DNA of 64,000 nucleotides. Source: Azospirillum lipoferum. Its GTDB lineage: Bacteria; Pseudomonadota; Alphaproteobacteria; Azospirillales; Azospirillaceae. The notes below the pieces were generated by a model. The model ran no database searches, had not been told where the DNA came from, and was given only the letters and a program-made list of their open reading frames with translations. The stretch spans positions 1 through 64,000 of the forward strand of contig NZ_JALJXJ010000025.1 in assembly GCF_024170005.1 (NCBI RefSeq), in the 5' to 3' direction. Both the position numbers and the translations under genes were made by a program. Positions 55,971 to 64,000 of the stretch are shown here, piece by piece (positions within the stretch are counted from its first letter, which is position 1; the number at the start of each line of letters is the position of its first letter).

Positions 55971-56075
55971 GGCTGTCTCCTGATCCGGCGTGTGCGAAGC
56001 GGCGATGCCTCACACACAGAACCGGGCGGGACGGGAATGGTTGCCGCAACCCTGACCTTCTGGCCCAGAGGGTGC

Positions 56076-56606
56076 TCAGCCGCACATGCCGCCGCAGCAG
56101 GACCCGTTGCGCCGGGCCAGCAGCCGCTCATACGCGATGCTGACCACGCCGGCCGGCGGGATCACCCCTTGCAGCAGCGCCAGCACGTCGCCCTCCAGCG
56201 TGCCGGGCGGGACGTCCGTCACCTCGCAGACCGAGGCGCCGCTGCCGTCCGGCCCCAGCCGCGCGTCGGCCGCCGCGACCGTGACGTCGCCGTTGCGGTC
56301 GACGCGCACGCGCAGGCTGGTCGCCGCCGCCCCCTCGGGCCGGGCGATGCGGACCTGCCAGACCTCGGGGCCCCGCTGGAGGTATTCCCAGGAGAATCCG
56401 GCACCGAACAGGCTGAGCAGCTGGTGGTGCAGCGGACGCGGGTCATGGTCGTTGACCAGCGAGAAGCCGTCGCCGGGCGTCAGATCCTGCACCGACGCGA
56501 AGATCAGCTGGTGGCGCTGATAGGGCGGGATGGCGCGGAGATCGAGAACCGGTTCGGCTTGGTCGGTATCGGCCTGGGCGGTTGGGGCGGTGGTGGTCGG
56601 TATCAT
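56076..56606 (-). CDS. DUF2249 domain protein
   Basis: 176 residues. LDLRAIPPYQRHQLIFASVQDL, VNDHDPRPLHHQL and FSWEYLQRGPEVWQVRI match DUF2249. A second domain of about 75 residues follows and ends NGSCCGGMCG, with three cysteines suggesting metal or redox function. DUF2249 proteins are found with hemerythrins and denitrification genes. Confidence 0.8.
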   Translation of the reverse strand: MIPTTTAPTAQADTDQAEPVLDLRAIPPYQRHQLIFASVQDLTPGDGFSLVNDHDPRPLHHQLLSLFGAGFSWEYLQRGPEVWQVRIARPEGAAATSLRVRVDRNGDVTVAAADARLGPDGSGASVCEVTDVPPGTLEGDVLALLQGVIPPAGVVSIAYERLLARRNGSCCGGMCG

Positions 56607-57027
56607 CGTCCGTCTGGGGCATGGGGAAGCGGCAGGATCGCCATGCCCCGCTGTACCCCGGATCGCCGCTCCTCATCTTTGCTCCAGCACAAACGCCGGA
56701 GCGGATAGACCGCTTGGCAGTCCGGAAATCGGACGTTATCGATCCAGCGGAACCGCAGCTCCGTGAAACGATGAAGGGCGGCTGGAACTGTGACTGCAGC
56801 CTTGCCCCCAGCGCCGCGCGCTGGCGGACGAAAGCGCATGTTTCCTTTCATTCCGTACAATCAGTGACATACAATATCACATTGTATGTGGATGGGATTT
56901 TCCATGACTGTATGAATTTCGGCGTCGCACTGCATGCATTCAGGTTGACATTGTAGGCCTTGATGGCGCATAAGATAATGCATTGTCTGCATGCATTCCT
57001 TGCCATTGCCGCCCGAAGGAATACGCG
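56607..57027. promoter_or_regulatory. Intergenic region with inverted and direct repeats
   Basis: 421 bases between DUF2249 and DUF983. A perfect inverted repeat ACATACAAT-N5-ATTGTATGT is at 56867-56889 and a direct repeat CTGCATGCATTC occurs twice (about 56931 and 56989). GC falls markedly from 56840. It is probably the regulatory region of the DUF983 gene. Confidence 0.5.
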
Positions 57028-57462
57028 ATGTCATCCGAACAGGAGTGGACGCCTCTTCCCCCTCTCGGCACCGGCCTGCATGGTCGCTGCCCACGCTGCG
57101 GCCAGGGACACCTGTTCAGCGGCTTCCTGACGCTGCGCTCCCACTGCGAGGTCTGTGGTCTGGACTACTCCTACGCCGATCCGGCTGATGGTCCCGCCTT
57201 CTTCGTCATCTGCTTCGCCTGCATTCCCACGGTCATCCTGGCGTTCTGGATCGAGGTAAAGTTTGAGCCCCCTTACTGGGTGCATCTCGTCACGACCCTG
57301 CCGTTCCTGTTGCTGACCTGCATTCCGCCCTTGCGGCCGTTGAAGGGCTGGCTGGTGGCCAGCCAGTACTTCTACAAGGCCGAGGAAGCCCGTTTCGGTA
57401 CAGCCGCGCCGACCCAGCCGCCTGCTGCCCGGCCCGCAGACGAAGATTCGCGCCCGGCCTGA
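57028..57462 (+). CDS. DUF983 membrane protein
   Basis: 144 residues from ATG 57028 (AAGGA 7 bases before). RCPRCGQGHLFSGFLTLRSHCEVCGLDYSY is a four-cysteine zinc-ribbon-like start, followed by ADPADGPAFFVICFACIPTVIL and a second membrane helix. DUF983 genes are often near cytochrome oxidase or NO metabolism genes; the function is unknown. Confidence 0.85.
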   Translation: MSSEQEWTPLPPLGTGLHGRCPRCGQGHLFSGFLTLRSHCEVCGLDYSYADPADGPAFFVICFACIPTVILAFWIEVKFEPPYWVHLVTTLPFLLLTCIPPLRPLKGWLVASQYFYKAEEARFGTAAPTQPPAARPADEDSRPA

Positions 57463-57507
57463 CTGCCGTCAGGTCCCCCTGACGATGGATGGCGTCATAG
57501 CTTGGAG

Positions 57508-57657
57508 ATGTCCAAAATGTATGATTGGTTCCCTTTGGTCTTCTTTCCGTTCAAGATTATCGTGCTGGGCACGGGCATGTTCTTCGCCATCAAGTGGCAC
57601 CACGATCAAGCGAAGAAGGAGCGGGCGAAGAAGAATAGCGAAACCAGCGGACCGTAA
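57508..57657 (+). CDS. 49-residue single-span membrane peptide
   Basis: ATG 57508 with TTGGAG in front gives MSKMYDWFPLVFFPFKIIVL and then a short helix end and a Lys-rich tail (HHDQAKKERAKKN). One membrane helix (about residues 7-27). It follows DUF983 by 45 bases and is probably in the same unit. No homologue recognised. Confidence 0.55.
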   Translation: MSKMYDWFPLVFFPFKIIVLGTGMFFAIKWHHDQAKKERAKKNSETSGP

Positions 57658-57750
57658 TCGCCCGCCGCACACATCCTTGCGCCACGGTCGGGACCTCGGA
57701 TATCGGAGCTTCGTTGCTATGGATGGGCGATTTCGCAACGACGCCTGTCA

Positions 57751-57969
57751 TCACCCGATCTCTGCCGAAAGGGCCGGATGCCGATCCGCGGCGGTGAGAT
57801 TGTCCAGCAGGGGACCAAGCTCCAGCCCATAGGCCTCGGCCGCTTCGCGCACCGTCATGAAGGGCGCCATGGCGCAGCCGGGGCAGGCGAGACCATGGCG
57901 CAGCAGCACCGGCACCACCGCCGGCCGGCCGCTCATCAGCGCGGCCATGGTCATATCGGCGACTTCCAT
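57751..57969 (-). CDS. DUF1858 (hybrid-cluster-associated redox disulfide) protein
   Basis: 72 residues from the ATG at 57969 (AGGAG 9 bases before). VVPVLLRHGLACPGCAMAPFMTVREAA contains the CxxC disulfide in the DUF1858 pattern. Family members occur near hybrid cluster protein and NO/nitrosative stress genes, which fits the neighbouring Crp/Fnr regulator and nnrS. Confidence 0.87.
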   Translation of the reverse strand: MEVADMTMAALMSGRPAVVPVLLRHGLACPGCAMAPFMTVREAAEAYGLELGPLLDNLTAADRHPALSAEIG

Positions 57970-58083
57970 ATCGGCATGCTCCTGCACCGGGGACAGGCCG
58001 CCACCCTGCCTTCCCGGCAGGCCGCCGTCTTCGCGCCACCACAACCGCCTGATTAATCGAATGGGCGGCCGAATGGGCGGCGG

Positions 58084-58800
58084 TCACTCCCGCTTGGGCA
58101 CCGGCGGCAGATCCTCGGCGATGGCGACCAGGGCATGGGGCTTGCGGATCACCACCTGCTGCCGGCCGCTCTCGACGATTCCCTGGCTTTCCCAGGCCGA
58201 CAGGGTGCGGCTGACGGTGTGCAGCGTCGTCCCCGTCATCTCCGCCACATCCTGGCGCGACAGCGGAAAATCGATCTCCACCCCCGCTTCGACCCGCCGC
58301 CCGGCCTGCCGGACCAGCCGCAGCAGGGCGTGGGCGATGCGCCGTTCCACCCGTTCGGTCGCCACCTCGCGCAGGCGGTTCTGCAACTCGCGCAGCCGGC
58401 CGCCGATGATCGACAGCGCGTTGCGGGCGATCATGGGATGGCGGTCCATCAGTTCGGTCATCGCCGCGGCCGGCCAGGACAGCTCGACGCAATCGGCCAC
58501 CGCGACGGCATCGGCCGGATAGAGCCCGTCGGTGAAGATCGCCAGAGTCCCGAACATCTCGCCGGGGCCGATGAAGCGCATCACCACCTGCTGCCCGTCC
58601 GGGCCGGTCTGGACGATCTTCACCCGCCCGTCGATCAGCGCATGGCCGGCCGCCGCCGGTTCCCCCTGGGTGAAGATGGCGGTGCCGCGCGGGTGCAGCC
58701 GGGGTCGCGCCAGCCCCACCGCGTCGGCCAGCGCATCGGCACCCAGCCCGGCGAACAGCGGCATGCCGCGCAGCAGGGCGGGATCGGGGGGCGGAGGCAT
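58084..58800 (-). CDS. Crp/Fnr family regulator (NnrR/DNR-like)
   Basis: 238 residues from the ATG at 58800, preferred over 58839 because AGGA is 8 bases before it and the FNR box at 58852-58865 would otherwise overlap the leader. Cyclic-nucleotide-like beta barrel (FTQGEPAAAGHALIDGRVKI, GEMFGTLAIF), then HTH LSRQDVAEMTGTTLHTVSRTL. The N-terminal cysteines of FNR are absent, so it is not an oxygen-labile FeS FNR. The recognition helix HTVSR rather than ETxSR and the nnrS neighbour suggest an NnrR/DNR-type NO sensor. Confidence 0.87.
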   Translation of the reverse strand: MPPPPDPALLRGMPLFAGLGADALADAVGLARPRLHPRGTAIFTQGEPAAAGHALIDGRVKIVQTGPDGQQVVMRFIGPGEMFGTLAIFTDGLYPADAVAVADCVELSWPAAAMTELMDRHPMIARNALSIIGGRLRELQNRLREVATERVERRIAHALLRLVRQAGRRVEAGVEIDFPLSRQDVAEMTGTTLHTVSRTLSAWESQGIVESGRQQVVIRKPHALVAIAEDLPPVPKRE

Positions 58801-58851
58801 GGCGGTCGTCCTGGCTCGCAGTGCATCACTCACGGCCATTCGTGCACGACT

Positions 58852-58865
58852 TTGTTGCCGGTCAA
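58852..58865. promoter_or_regulatory. FNR/DNR-type box between regulator and nnrS
   Basis: TTGTTGCCGGTCAA, a TTGTT-N4-GTCAA near-palindrome centred at 58858.5. It is 58 bases from the regulator ATG and 67 from the nnrS ATG; a site at -41.5 fits both transcripts. Weaker than the nosR and ubiT boxes (one half-site is imperfect). Confidence 0.55.
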
Positions 58866-58925
58866 AGCGCGAAATCCAGCATGCCGCCAGAATGGCCGAA
58901 CCACCCCAGCGAAAGCCCCCGCGCC

Positions 58926-60044
58926 ATGCCCACCCCCGTCACCAGCGCCCACCGGCTGATGTATCCGGCCGCGGCCCTCTACGCCGCGCTGGCCGTCCCG
59001 CTGTGGCTGGCCCAGATCGGCGGCCTGCTGCCGCTCGGCTGGTCGCCGGCGGTCCATGGGCACGAGATGACGCTGGGCTATGCGCTGGCGGTGGTCGGCG
59101 GTTTCCTGATGACGCGGCTGTCGCGCCTGATGGCGGCGGTCGCCGTCCTGTCCTGGCTCGCCGGCCGGCTGGCCCTGCTGGCCGGGCTGCCGCCGGCAAT
59201 CGCCCTGCCGCTCTGCCTCGCCTATCCCGTGCTGCTGTTCGCCGTCGCCGGCCTGCCCTTCCTGCGCACCAGCCGCAGCGGCCACAACGCCGTGTTCGGC
59301 CCGCTGATCGGCGCCTTCCTGCTTGCCGAGGCGCTGTTCCGGGCCGATGAACTGGGCCTCGTCTCAAACAGCGGCGGGCCCATCGGCCTCCTGCTGATCG
59401 CCACGCTGCTGCTGACCATGGGCGGGCGCGTCATCCCCGCCGCCACCGCCGGCGCCCTGCGCCGCCAGGGCATCACCCTGTCGCACCGGGTCCAGCCGAG
59501 GCTGGAAGCGCTCGGCATCGCCGGAGCCGCCCTCTGCCTGCTGTCGGCCGCCGCCGGCCTGCTGCCCGCGCTGGGCGCCGCCGGAGCCGCCATGGCCGGC
59601 GCGAGCGCGCTGCTGCGGCTCGCCCGCTGGAAGCCGCATCTCCTGCTGCGCCGGCCGGAGATCGCCAGCCTGCATCTCGGCTATCTCTGCCTCGGCGCCG
59701 GCTGGCTGCTGACCGCCGGCGCCACCCTGTCCGACCTGCCGCCCGCCACCGGCTGGCACCTGCTGGGGATCGGCGCACTCGGTATCCTCGCCAGCGCCAT
59801 GATGATCCGCACGACCCTTCAGCGCGAGGCGGAGCCGGAACGCTTCCCGCCCGCCGCCACGGTCGCCGTCACGCTGATCGCCCTCGCGGCGACGCTGCGT
59901 GTGGCGGCGGCATGCTGGCCGTCGATGACGCTGCTGGCCGCCGCCGCGGCCTTCTGGACGCTCGGCCAGCTGCTGACCGCCGCCGTGCTGCTCACCCGGC
60001 CGCGGCGGTCACGCCGACGGCAGGACGCGCTCCAGGAAGCTTAG
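58926..60044 (+). CDS. nnrS: NnrS, NO-response heme-copper membrane protein
   Basis: 372 residues from ATG 58926 (longer frame rejected; no membrane-like extension). Twelve membrane helices with family motifs VHGHEMTLGYALAVVGGF and GHNAVFGPLIG and TMGGRVIPAATAGALRR. NnrS is a heme- and copper-containing protein that protects against NO stress. It overlaps the hydrolase gene end by 36 bases, convergently. Confidence 0.93.
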   Translation: MPTPVTSAHRLMYPAAALYAALAVPLWLAQIGGLLPLGWSPAVHGHEMTLGYALAVVGGFLMTRLSRLMAAVAVLSWLAGRLALLAGLPPAIALPLCLAYPVLLFAVAGLPFLRTSRSGHNAVFGPLIGAFLLAEALFRADELGLVSNSGGPIGLLLIATLLLTMGGRVIPAATAGALRRQGITLSHRVQPRLEALGIAGAALCLLSAAAGLLPALGAAGAAMAGASALLRLARWKPHLLLRRPEIASLHLGYLCLGAGWLLTAGATLSDLPPATGWHLLGIGALGILASAMMIRTTLQREAEPERFPPAATVAVTLIALAATLRVAAACWPSMTLLAAAAAFWTLGQLLTAAVLLTRPRRSRRRQDALQEA

Positions 60045-60677
60045 GCCGAGCTGCGCCCCGGCGGCGGTGATGGTGTGGGGCATGCCGCGCAGCAGATGCT
60101 CCTCCACCGCAAAGCCGGCGGAGCGGAGATGCGCCGCGGCGGCCTGCACCACGGCGGGCGGCATGATGCTGTCCGCCGCCCCGCCGACCATCAGGACCGG
60201 CGGCCGCCGTCCCGCCCCGTCCGGTGCCGGAACCGGTGCCGCGATGCGGCCGGCGAAGGCGAGGACCGCGCCGCATCGCTCCGGGGCGGTCATGGCGAGA
60301 TGCAGCGCCATGATGCTGCCCTGGCTGAAGCCGGCCAGCGCCACGTCGGCCGGGGCGACGCCGGCCCGCAGCCGCTCGGCCTCGATCATCTCCACCAGGA
60401 CGGGCAGGGCGGCGGCGACGCGGGCGGGGCGGTTCTCCTCCGTCACGCCGGCGATGCTGAACCATTGATGCCCGTTGCCCATGTCGAACGGCTGCGGCGC
60501 GTCCGGCGCCACGAAGGCGGTGCCGGGCAGCGCCTGCCGCCAGGACTGGGCGAGCGGCATCAGGTCGGCGCCGGACGACCCGACGCCATGCAGCAGGATG
60601 ACCAGCCGCCGCGCCGCGCCCCCGGAGGCCGGGGCCAGGCGCAGGACATTGTCGGAGCCATCTGCGGTGCTGGTCAT
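60009..60677 (-). CDS. Alpha/beta-hydrolase, carboxylesterase/phospholipase type
   Basis: 222 residues from the ATG at 60677. LHGVGSSGADL (oxyanion region), nucleophile elbow LAGFSQGSIMAL with Ser, Asp in GAADSIMPP, and His in GMPHTITAAG complete the triad. The family hydrolyses short-chain esters or lysophospholipids. Cytoplasmic; no signal. Confidence 0.9.
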   Translation of the reverse strand: MTSTADGSDNVLRLAPASGGAARRLVILLHGVGSSGADLMPLAQSWRQALPGTAFVAPDAPQPFDMGNGHQWFSIAGVTEENRPARVAAALPVLVEMIEAERLRAGVAPADVALAGFSQGSIMALHLAMTAPERCGAVLAFAGRIAAPVPAPDGAGRRPPVLMVGGAADSIMPPAVVQAAAAHLRSAGFAVEEHLLRGMPHTITAAGAQLGLSFLERVLPSA

Positions 60678-60705
60678 GGAAAGCGTCCTTCCTGTCGTCG
60701 CCGTG

Positions 60706-61707
60706 TCACGCCCGCTGCCAGATGCCCTTGCCCGGCAGCCGGTCGCGGTCATGCGGGCGGTCGAAGTCCAGCGCCGGTCCCTTCGGCACGATCAGCGTCG
60801 GGTTGATCGCCGGGTTGGTGTAGTAGCCGGCCTTGATGTCGCCGATCCTCACCGTGTCGCGGATGCCCGGCCACTGGTACAGCTCGCGCAGGTAAGCCGA
60901 CAGGTTCGGGTAATCCTCGATCCGCCGCAGGTTGCACTTGAAGGCGCCGTGATAGGCGGCGTCGAAGCGCACCAGCGTCACGAACAGGCGCCAGTCGGCC
61001 TCGGTCAGATGGACCCCGGCCAGATAGCGGCTGGCCGCCAGATGCTCCTCCAGCCGGTCGAGCGTGGCGAACAGCCCGTCGAACGCCTCGTCGTAGCTGG
61101 CCTGCGACTTGGCGAAGCCGCAGCGGTAGACGCCGTTGTTGACGCTGGCATAGACCAGATCGTTCCAGCGGTCGATCTCCGGCCGCAGCGGCTCGGGATA
61201 GAGGTCCAGCCGGTTGCCGGTCAGCCCATCGAAGGCGCCGTTCAGGATGCGGATGATGTCCGCCGACTCGTTGTTGACGATGCGGCCTTCCTGCCGGTCC
61301 CACAGCACCGGCACCGACACCTTGCCGGTGTAGGTCGGGTCGCTCGCCGTATAGAGGCTGTAATGGTGGCGGAAGCGGCCGATGCGCGGCCCGCCGTCCT
61401 GCACCTCGCCATAGACCCAGCCGTCCTCGCCCAGCACCGGCTCGGCGATCGACAGGCCGATCACCCCCTCCAGCCCCTTCAGCACGCGGAAGATCAGCGT
61501 GCGCGAGGCCCAGGGGCACAGGTAGGAGACATAGAGGTGATAGCGCCCGGCCACCGCCGGCAGGGTGGGGTGCCCCTCCGCATCCGGCGCCCCATCGGGC
61601 GTGATCCAGTCGCGGAAGCGGGTCGGCTCGCGGTGGAAGGCACCGCCCTTGATCTCGCTGGCCGCGATGTCGCCCTTCACCCAGACGCCGTTCACAAGCT
61701 GCGGCAT
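60706..61707 (-). CDS. Glutathionyl-hydroquinone reductase (omega GST)
   Basis: 333 residues from the ATG at 61707. The catalytic Cys is in YVSYLCPWASRT; PVLWDRQEGRIVNNESADIIR and VYRCGFAKSQASYDEAF are the family marks of YqjG/PcpF. The enzyme removes glutathione from quinone adducts. It follows the hydrolase start by 28 bases. Confidence 0.94.
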   Translation of the reverse strand: MPQLVNGVWVKGDIAASEIKGGAFHREPTRFRDWITPDGAPDAEGHPTLPAVAGRYHLYVSYLCPWASRTLIFRVLKGLEGVIGLSIAEPVLGEDGWVYGEVQDGGPRIGRFRHHYSLYTASDPTYTGKVSVPVLWDRQEGRIVNNESADIIRILNGAFDGLTGNRLDLYPEPLRPEIDRWNDLVYASVNNGVYRCGFAKSQASYDEAFDGLFATLDRLEEHLAASRYLAGVHLTEADWRLFVTLVRFDAAYHGAFKCNLRRIEDYPNLSAYLRELYQWPGIRDTVRIGDIKAGYYTNPAINPTLIVPKGPALDFDRPHDRDRLPGKGIWQRA

Positions 61708-61739
61708 CGCGGTCCCTCCCTTCCAGTCAGCACATAGGC

Positions 61740-61765
61740 GAAGGGGCCGGCGAACCGGCCCCTTC
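61740..61765. terminator. Hairpin terminator candidate after yceI
   Basis: GAAGGGGCCGG-CGAA-CCGGCCCCTTC is an 11-bp perfect stem with a tetraloop, 42 bases beyond the yceI stop on the minus strand. It lies between yceI and the hydroquinone reductase gene. No T-run, so termination would be weak or Rho-assisted. Confidence 0.5.
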
Positions 61766-61806
61766 CACTCCAACAGCCGGAAGCTGTCGACGATCAGGAC
61801 CGGCGA

Positions 61807-62391
61807 TCAGGACTTGACCGCTTCGACCTCGATCAGCAGCTGGATGTCGTCGCCGATGGCCGGGGCGCCGTACTTCATGCCGAAATCGGTGCGCTTGACC
61901 GTGCCGCGGGCGGAGAAGCCGGCGGTCTCCAGCTTGCTGGCCGGGCTGACGCCGTCCTTGTTGAAGGTGATGTCCAGAACCACCGGCTTGGTCACGCCCA
62001 GCATGGTCAGGTCGCCATGCAGCTTGCCGGTCTTGTCGCCGGTCTTCTCGATCTTCGTGCTCTTGAAGGTCATCTTCGGGAACTCCTTCGCATTGAAGAA
62101 GTCCGGCGAGCGCAGGTGCTCGTCACGCTTGGCATGGTTGGTGTCGACGCTGGCGGTGTCGATGGTGACGTTCACCACGCTCTTCTCGACGGCGTCCTTG
62201 TCGAAGGTCACGTCGCCGCCGACCGTGTTGAAGCGGCCGATCACGTTGGAGAAGGCGACATGGTTGACGATGAAGGCGACGGCCGTGTGCGCCGGATCGA
62301 TCTTGTAGCTGACCGGGGCGGCGAAGGCGGGGGCAACCGCACCGATGGCGGTCGCGGCGAACAGGGCGGCGGCAAACAGGGTCTTCTTCAT
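61807..62391 (-). CDS. yceI: YceI family periplasmic protein
   Basis: 194 residues from the ATG at 62391 with a Sec signal (cleavage after PAFA). The lipocalin-like YceI fold: YKIDPAHTAVAFIVNHVAFSNVIGRF, DFFNAKEFPKMTFKST, and TDFGMKYGAPAIGDDIQLLIEVEA. YceI proteins bind long isoprenoids such as ubiquinone precursors. Preceded by a membrane protein gene. Confidence 0.93.
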   Translation of the reverse strand: MKKTLFAAALFAATAIGAVAPAFAAPVSYKIDPAHTAVAFIVNHVAFSNVIGRFNTVGGDVTFDKDAVEKSVVNVTIDTASVDTNHAKRDEHLRSPDFFNAKEFPKMTFKSTKIEKTGDKTGKLHGDLTMLGVTKPVVLDITFNKDGVSPASKLETAGFSARGTVKRTDFGMKYGAPAIGDDIQLLIEVEAVKS

Positions 62392-62438
62392 GAACGCAAC
62401 TCCGGGGAAAGGCAGGATTGAATGGAGGAAAGGGAGGA

Positions 62439-63308
62439 TCAGTAGGGCGAGGCTTCGCCACCGGTCAGCGCATAGGCCGCACCGATGGCGACCAGCGCCG
62501 GAAGGACCGCGACCACCGTGACGGCGGCCGCCGAAGCGGCGCGGCCGATCAGGCCGTCGCCCTGGGGGAGAAAGCGGCGGACATGGCCGGCCAGCAATGC
62601 CGGCAGGGCCAGCAGCAGCACCGCGGCCTGGGTCTGGGTGAACAGGGCCAGCACGGCGGCCAGCAGCACGGCGATGCCGGTGGCGACCCGGCCCGACAGG
62701 CCCCAGCCATGGCGCTCCACCGGCCAGTTCCACAGCAGGAAGGCGCCGGCCGACGCCGCCAGCGCCAGCGCCATCTGGGCGATGGAGGCCGACGAGCCGA
62801 TCAGCGCCGTGCCGCCGACGGCAAGCGCCAGGGCCAGCAGCGAGGCGGCCGGCGCCGTCGGGCTTCCGCCCCCCTCGGAACCGCCCCCCTCGGAACCATG
62901 GGTTTCCGAACCGCGGGCAAAAGCGACACAGGCTGCCGTGCCCAGCAGGATGACCAGGGTGACGACCGCCACCGCGGAATCGAGGGCGGGCAGCGCGATC
63001 CACAGCAGCGAGGCGGCCAGCCAGACCGCCAGCACCGCCGAAGCAACCCGGCCGCGCACGCCGGCCGCATCGGCGGCGGCGCCCAGCAGCAATCCGACGG
63101 CCGAGGCCCAGAACAGCTTGCCCATGCTGGACGGCGGCGGCAGGGCCGGCAGGCCGATGACCATGGCGAAGACGACCAGGAAACCGGCGGCGATGCCGGC
63201 CGCTGCCAGCGAACGGCGCAGCAGGTGCAGGGCGCCGACCAGGATCAGGCCGGCCAGCAGCGGCAGCACGCTGGATTGGACGAAGGGATCTTGAAGCAGC
63301 TCGGACAT
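62439..63308 (-). CDS. Multi-span membrane protein, unknown
   Basis: 289 residues from the ATG at 63308 (a longer frame to 63449 has no site). About eight hydrophobic helices rich in Ala and Leu, and a Gly/Ser/Glu linker (SETHGSEGGGSEGGGS, about residues 134-149) repeated in tandem. No motif recognised. It sits upstream of yceI, possibly in one unit with it, and divergent from lysR. Confidence 0.65.
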   Translation of the reverse strand: MSELLQDPFVQSSVLPLLAGLILVGALHLLRRSLAAAGIAAGFLVVFAMVIGLPALPPPSSMGKLFWASAVGLLLGAAADAAGVRGRVASAVLAVWLAASLLWIALPALDSAVAVVTLVILLGTAACVAFARGSETHGSEGGGSEGGGSPTAPAASLLALALAVGGTALIGSSASIAQMALALAASAGAFLLWNWPVERHGWGLSGRVATGIAVLLAAVLALFTQTQAAVLLLALPALLAGHVRRFLPQGDGLIGRAASAAAVTVVAVLPALVAIGAAYALTGGEASPY

Positions 63309-63432
63309 CAGGGGAAAGCCGGGTCTCGTAAGGGCCGCGCAGGTCGCGCTTGGTCGGGACCCTAACCTGTGCTCTGGTAAGCGCGAATTGGGGAGATTTG
63401 CAAAAAGCATATGCAGGAATGAGCGGGAATAA

Positions 63433-64000
63433 ATGATAGGTGGCAGCAACTGGGATGATCTTCGCTATCTGCTGGCAGTGGCGCGGCACGGCTCGCTGTC
63501 GGCGGCGGCGCGCGTGCTGGGAGTGAATCACAGCACCGTCCTGCGCCGGGTGACCGCGCTGGAGGAGGCGATGGGCGCCCGTCTGTTCGACAAGCTGCCC
63601 GGCGGCTATGTGCTGACCGCGGCCGGCGACGAGATGCAGCGGGTGGCGCAGAAGATGGAGGAGGATCTGGCCGCCGCCAACCGGCTGCTGTCCGGCCGCG
63701 ACACCCGGATCAGCGGCAGCCTGCGCGTGACCACCGTCGACATCCTGACCCTTTACGTCCTGCCGCGCCACATCGCCGCCTTCCGCCGCCGCCATCCCGA
63801 CCTGCGGGTCGATCTGGTGGCGGCGGAGGCCTCGCTCAGCCTGACCCGGCGCGAGGCCGACGTGGCGATCCGCGCCACCAGCAGCCCGCCGGAAAATCTG
63901 GTCGGCCGCGCCGTGTCGGGCCTCGCCTTCGCCGTTTACGGTGCCGCCGCCTATCTGGACGCGACGGACGGCGCGGGCGATCCCGACCGCCACCCCTGGG
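63433..64000 (+). CDS. LysR family regulator, truncated by the window edge
   Basis: 189 codons visible. HTH ARHGSLSAAARVLGVNHSTVLRRVTALEEAMGARLFD, then the linker AAGDEMQRVAQKMEEDL and the start of the effector domain SGSLRVTTVDIL...HPDLRVDLVAAE. It is divergent from the membrane protein-yceI unit and probably regulates it. The C-terminus is missing. Confidence 0.9.
   Translation, partial: MIGGSNWDDLRYLLAVARHGSLSAAARVLGVNHSTVLRRVTALEEAMGARLFDKLPGGYVLTAAGDEMQRVAQKMEEDLAAANRLLSGRDTRISGSLRVTTVDILTLYVLPRHIAAFRRRHPDLRVDLVAAEASLSLTRREADVAIRATSSPPENLVGRAVSGLAFAVYGAAAYLDATDGAGDPDRHPW

Overview
The window looks like a secondary replicon (chromid or megaplasmid) of a high-GC alphaproteobacterium, most likely Azospirillum or a close relative. 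The evidence is the very high GC and GC3, clade I nitrous oxide reductase genes, a ParA with an N-terminal helix-turn-helix beside ParB, rhizobial/azospirilla-type IS remnants, and many two-component-like sensors and ABC systems. The genus is an inference; no rRNA or tRNA gene was seen to fix it.

Layout. 0-5.8 kb: the end of a possible bufferin-type operon (DUF2063 plus DoxX) running into a chemoreceptor and a PAS-GGDEF-EAL protein that share one periplasmic sensor design. 5.8-9.5 kb: a MATE exporter and parAB with palindromes on both sides. 9.5-19 kb: a complete, tightly coupled nosRZDFYLX operon ending in its own small TatA-like gene. 19-26 kb: a ClC-type channel, then a GntR-controlled amino-acid ABC operon with a class IV aminotransferase. 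26-32 kb: a LysR regulator divergent from a polyamine/guanidino-compound ABC transporter and an agmatinase-family ureohydrolase. 32-35.7 kb: a zinc uptake operon (DUF1826, a 42-residue membrane peptide, znuC, znuB, znuA) under a Zur-like box. 35.7-37 kb: decayed DNA. 37-39.7 kb: ubiTUV, the oxygen-independent ubiquinone pathway. 39.87-53.85 kb: an inserted island with a surface-glycan/modification cluster, flanked by IS debris. 54-64 kb: VOC protein, SDR, DUF2249, DUF983, DUF1858, a Crp/Fnr regulator, nnrS, a hydrolase, a glutathionyl-hydroquinone reductase, yceI, a membrane protein and a partial LysR.

The unifying theme is anaerobic/nitric-oxide respiration. TTGAY/TTGTT-N4-GTCAA boxes of FNR/DNR type lie about 58-75 bp upstream of nosR, ubiT and the divergent Crp/Fnr regulator-nnrS pair, so the regulator at 58.1 kb may control N2O reduction, anaerobic quinone synthesis and NO response together. 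The ancestral stretch ubiVUT-hemerythrin-(VOC, SDR)-DUF2249-nnrS appears to have been broken by the 14-kb island: the hemerythrin gene's C-terminal half lies at 39.7 kb and its N-terminal half at 53.9-54.1 kb, same strand and correct order.

The most noteworthy observations are the split hemerythrin and island, the shared FNR-type regulon, the aminotransferase with no lysine in its catalytic segment, the duplicated sensor module, perfect palindromes around parAB and nosR, and several unlisted small membrane peptides.
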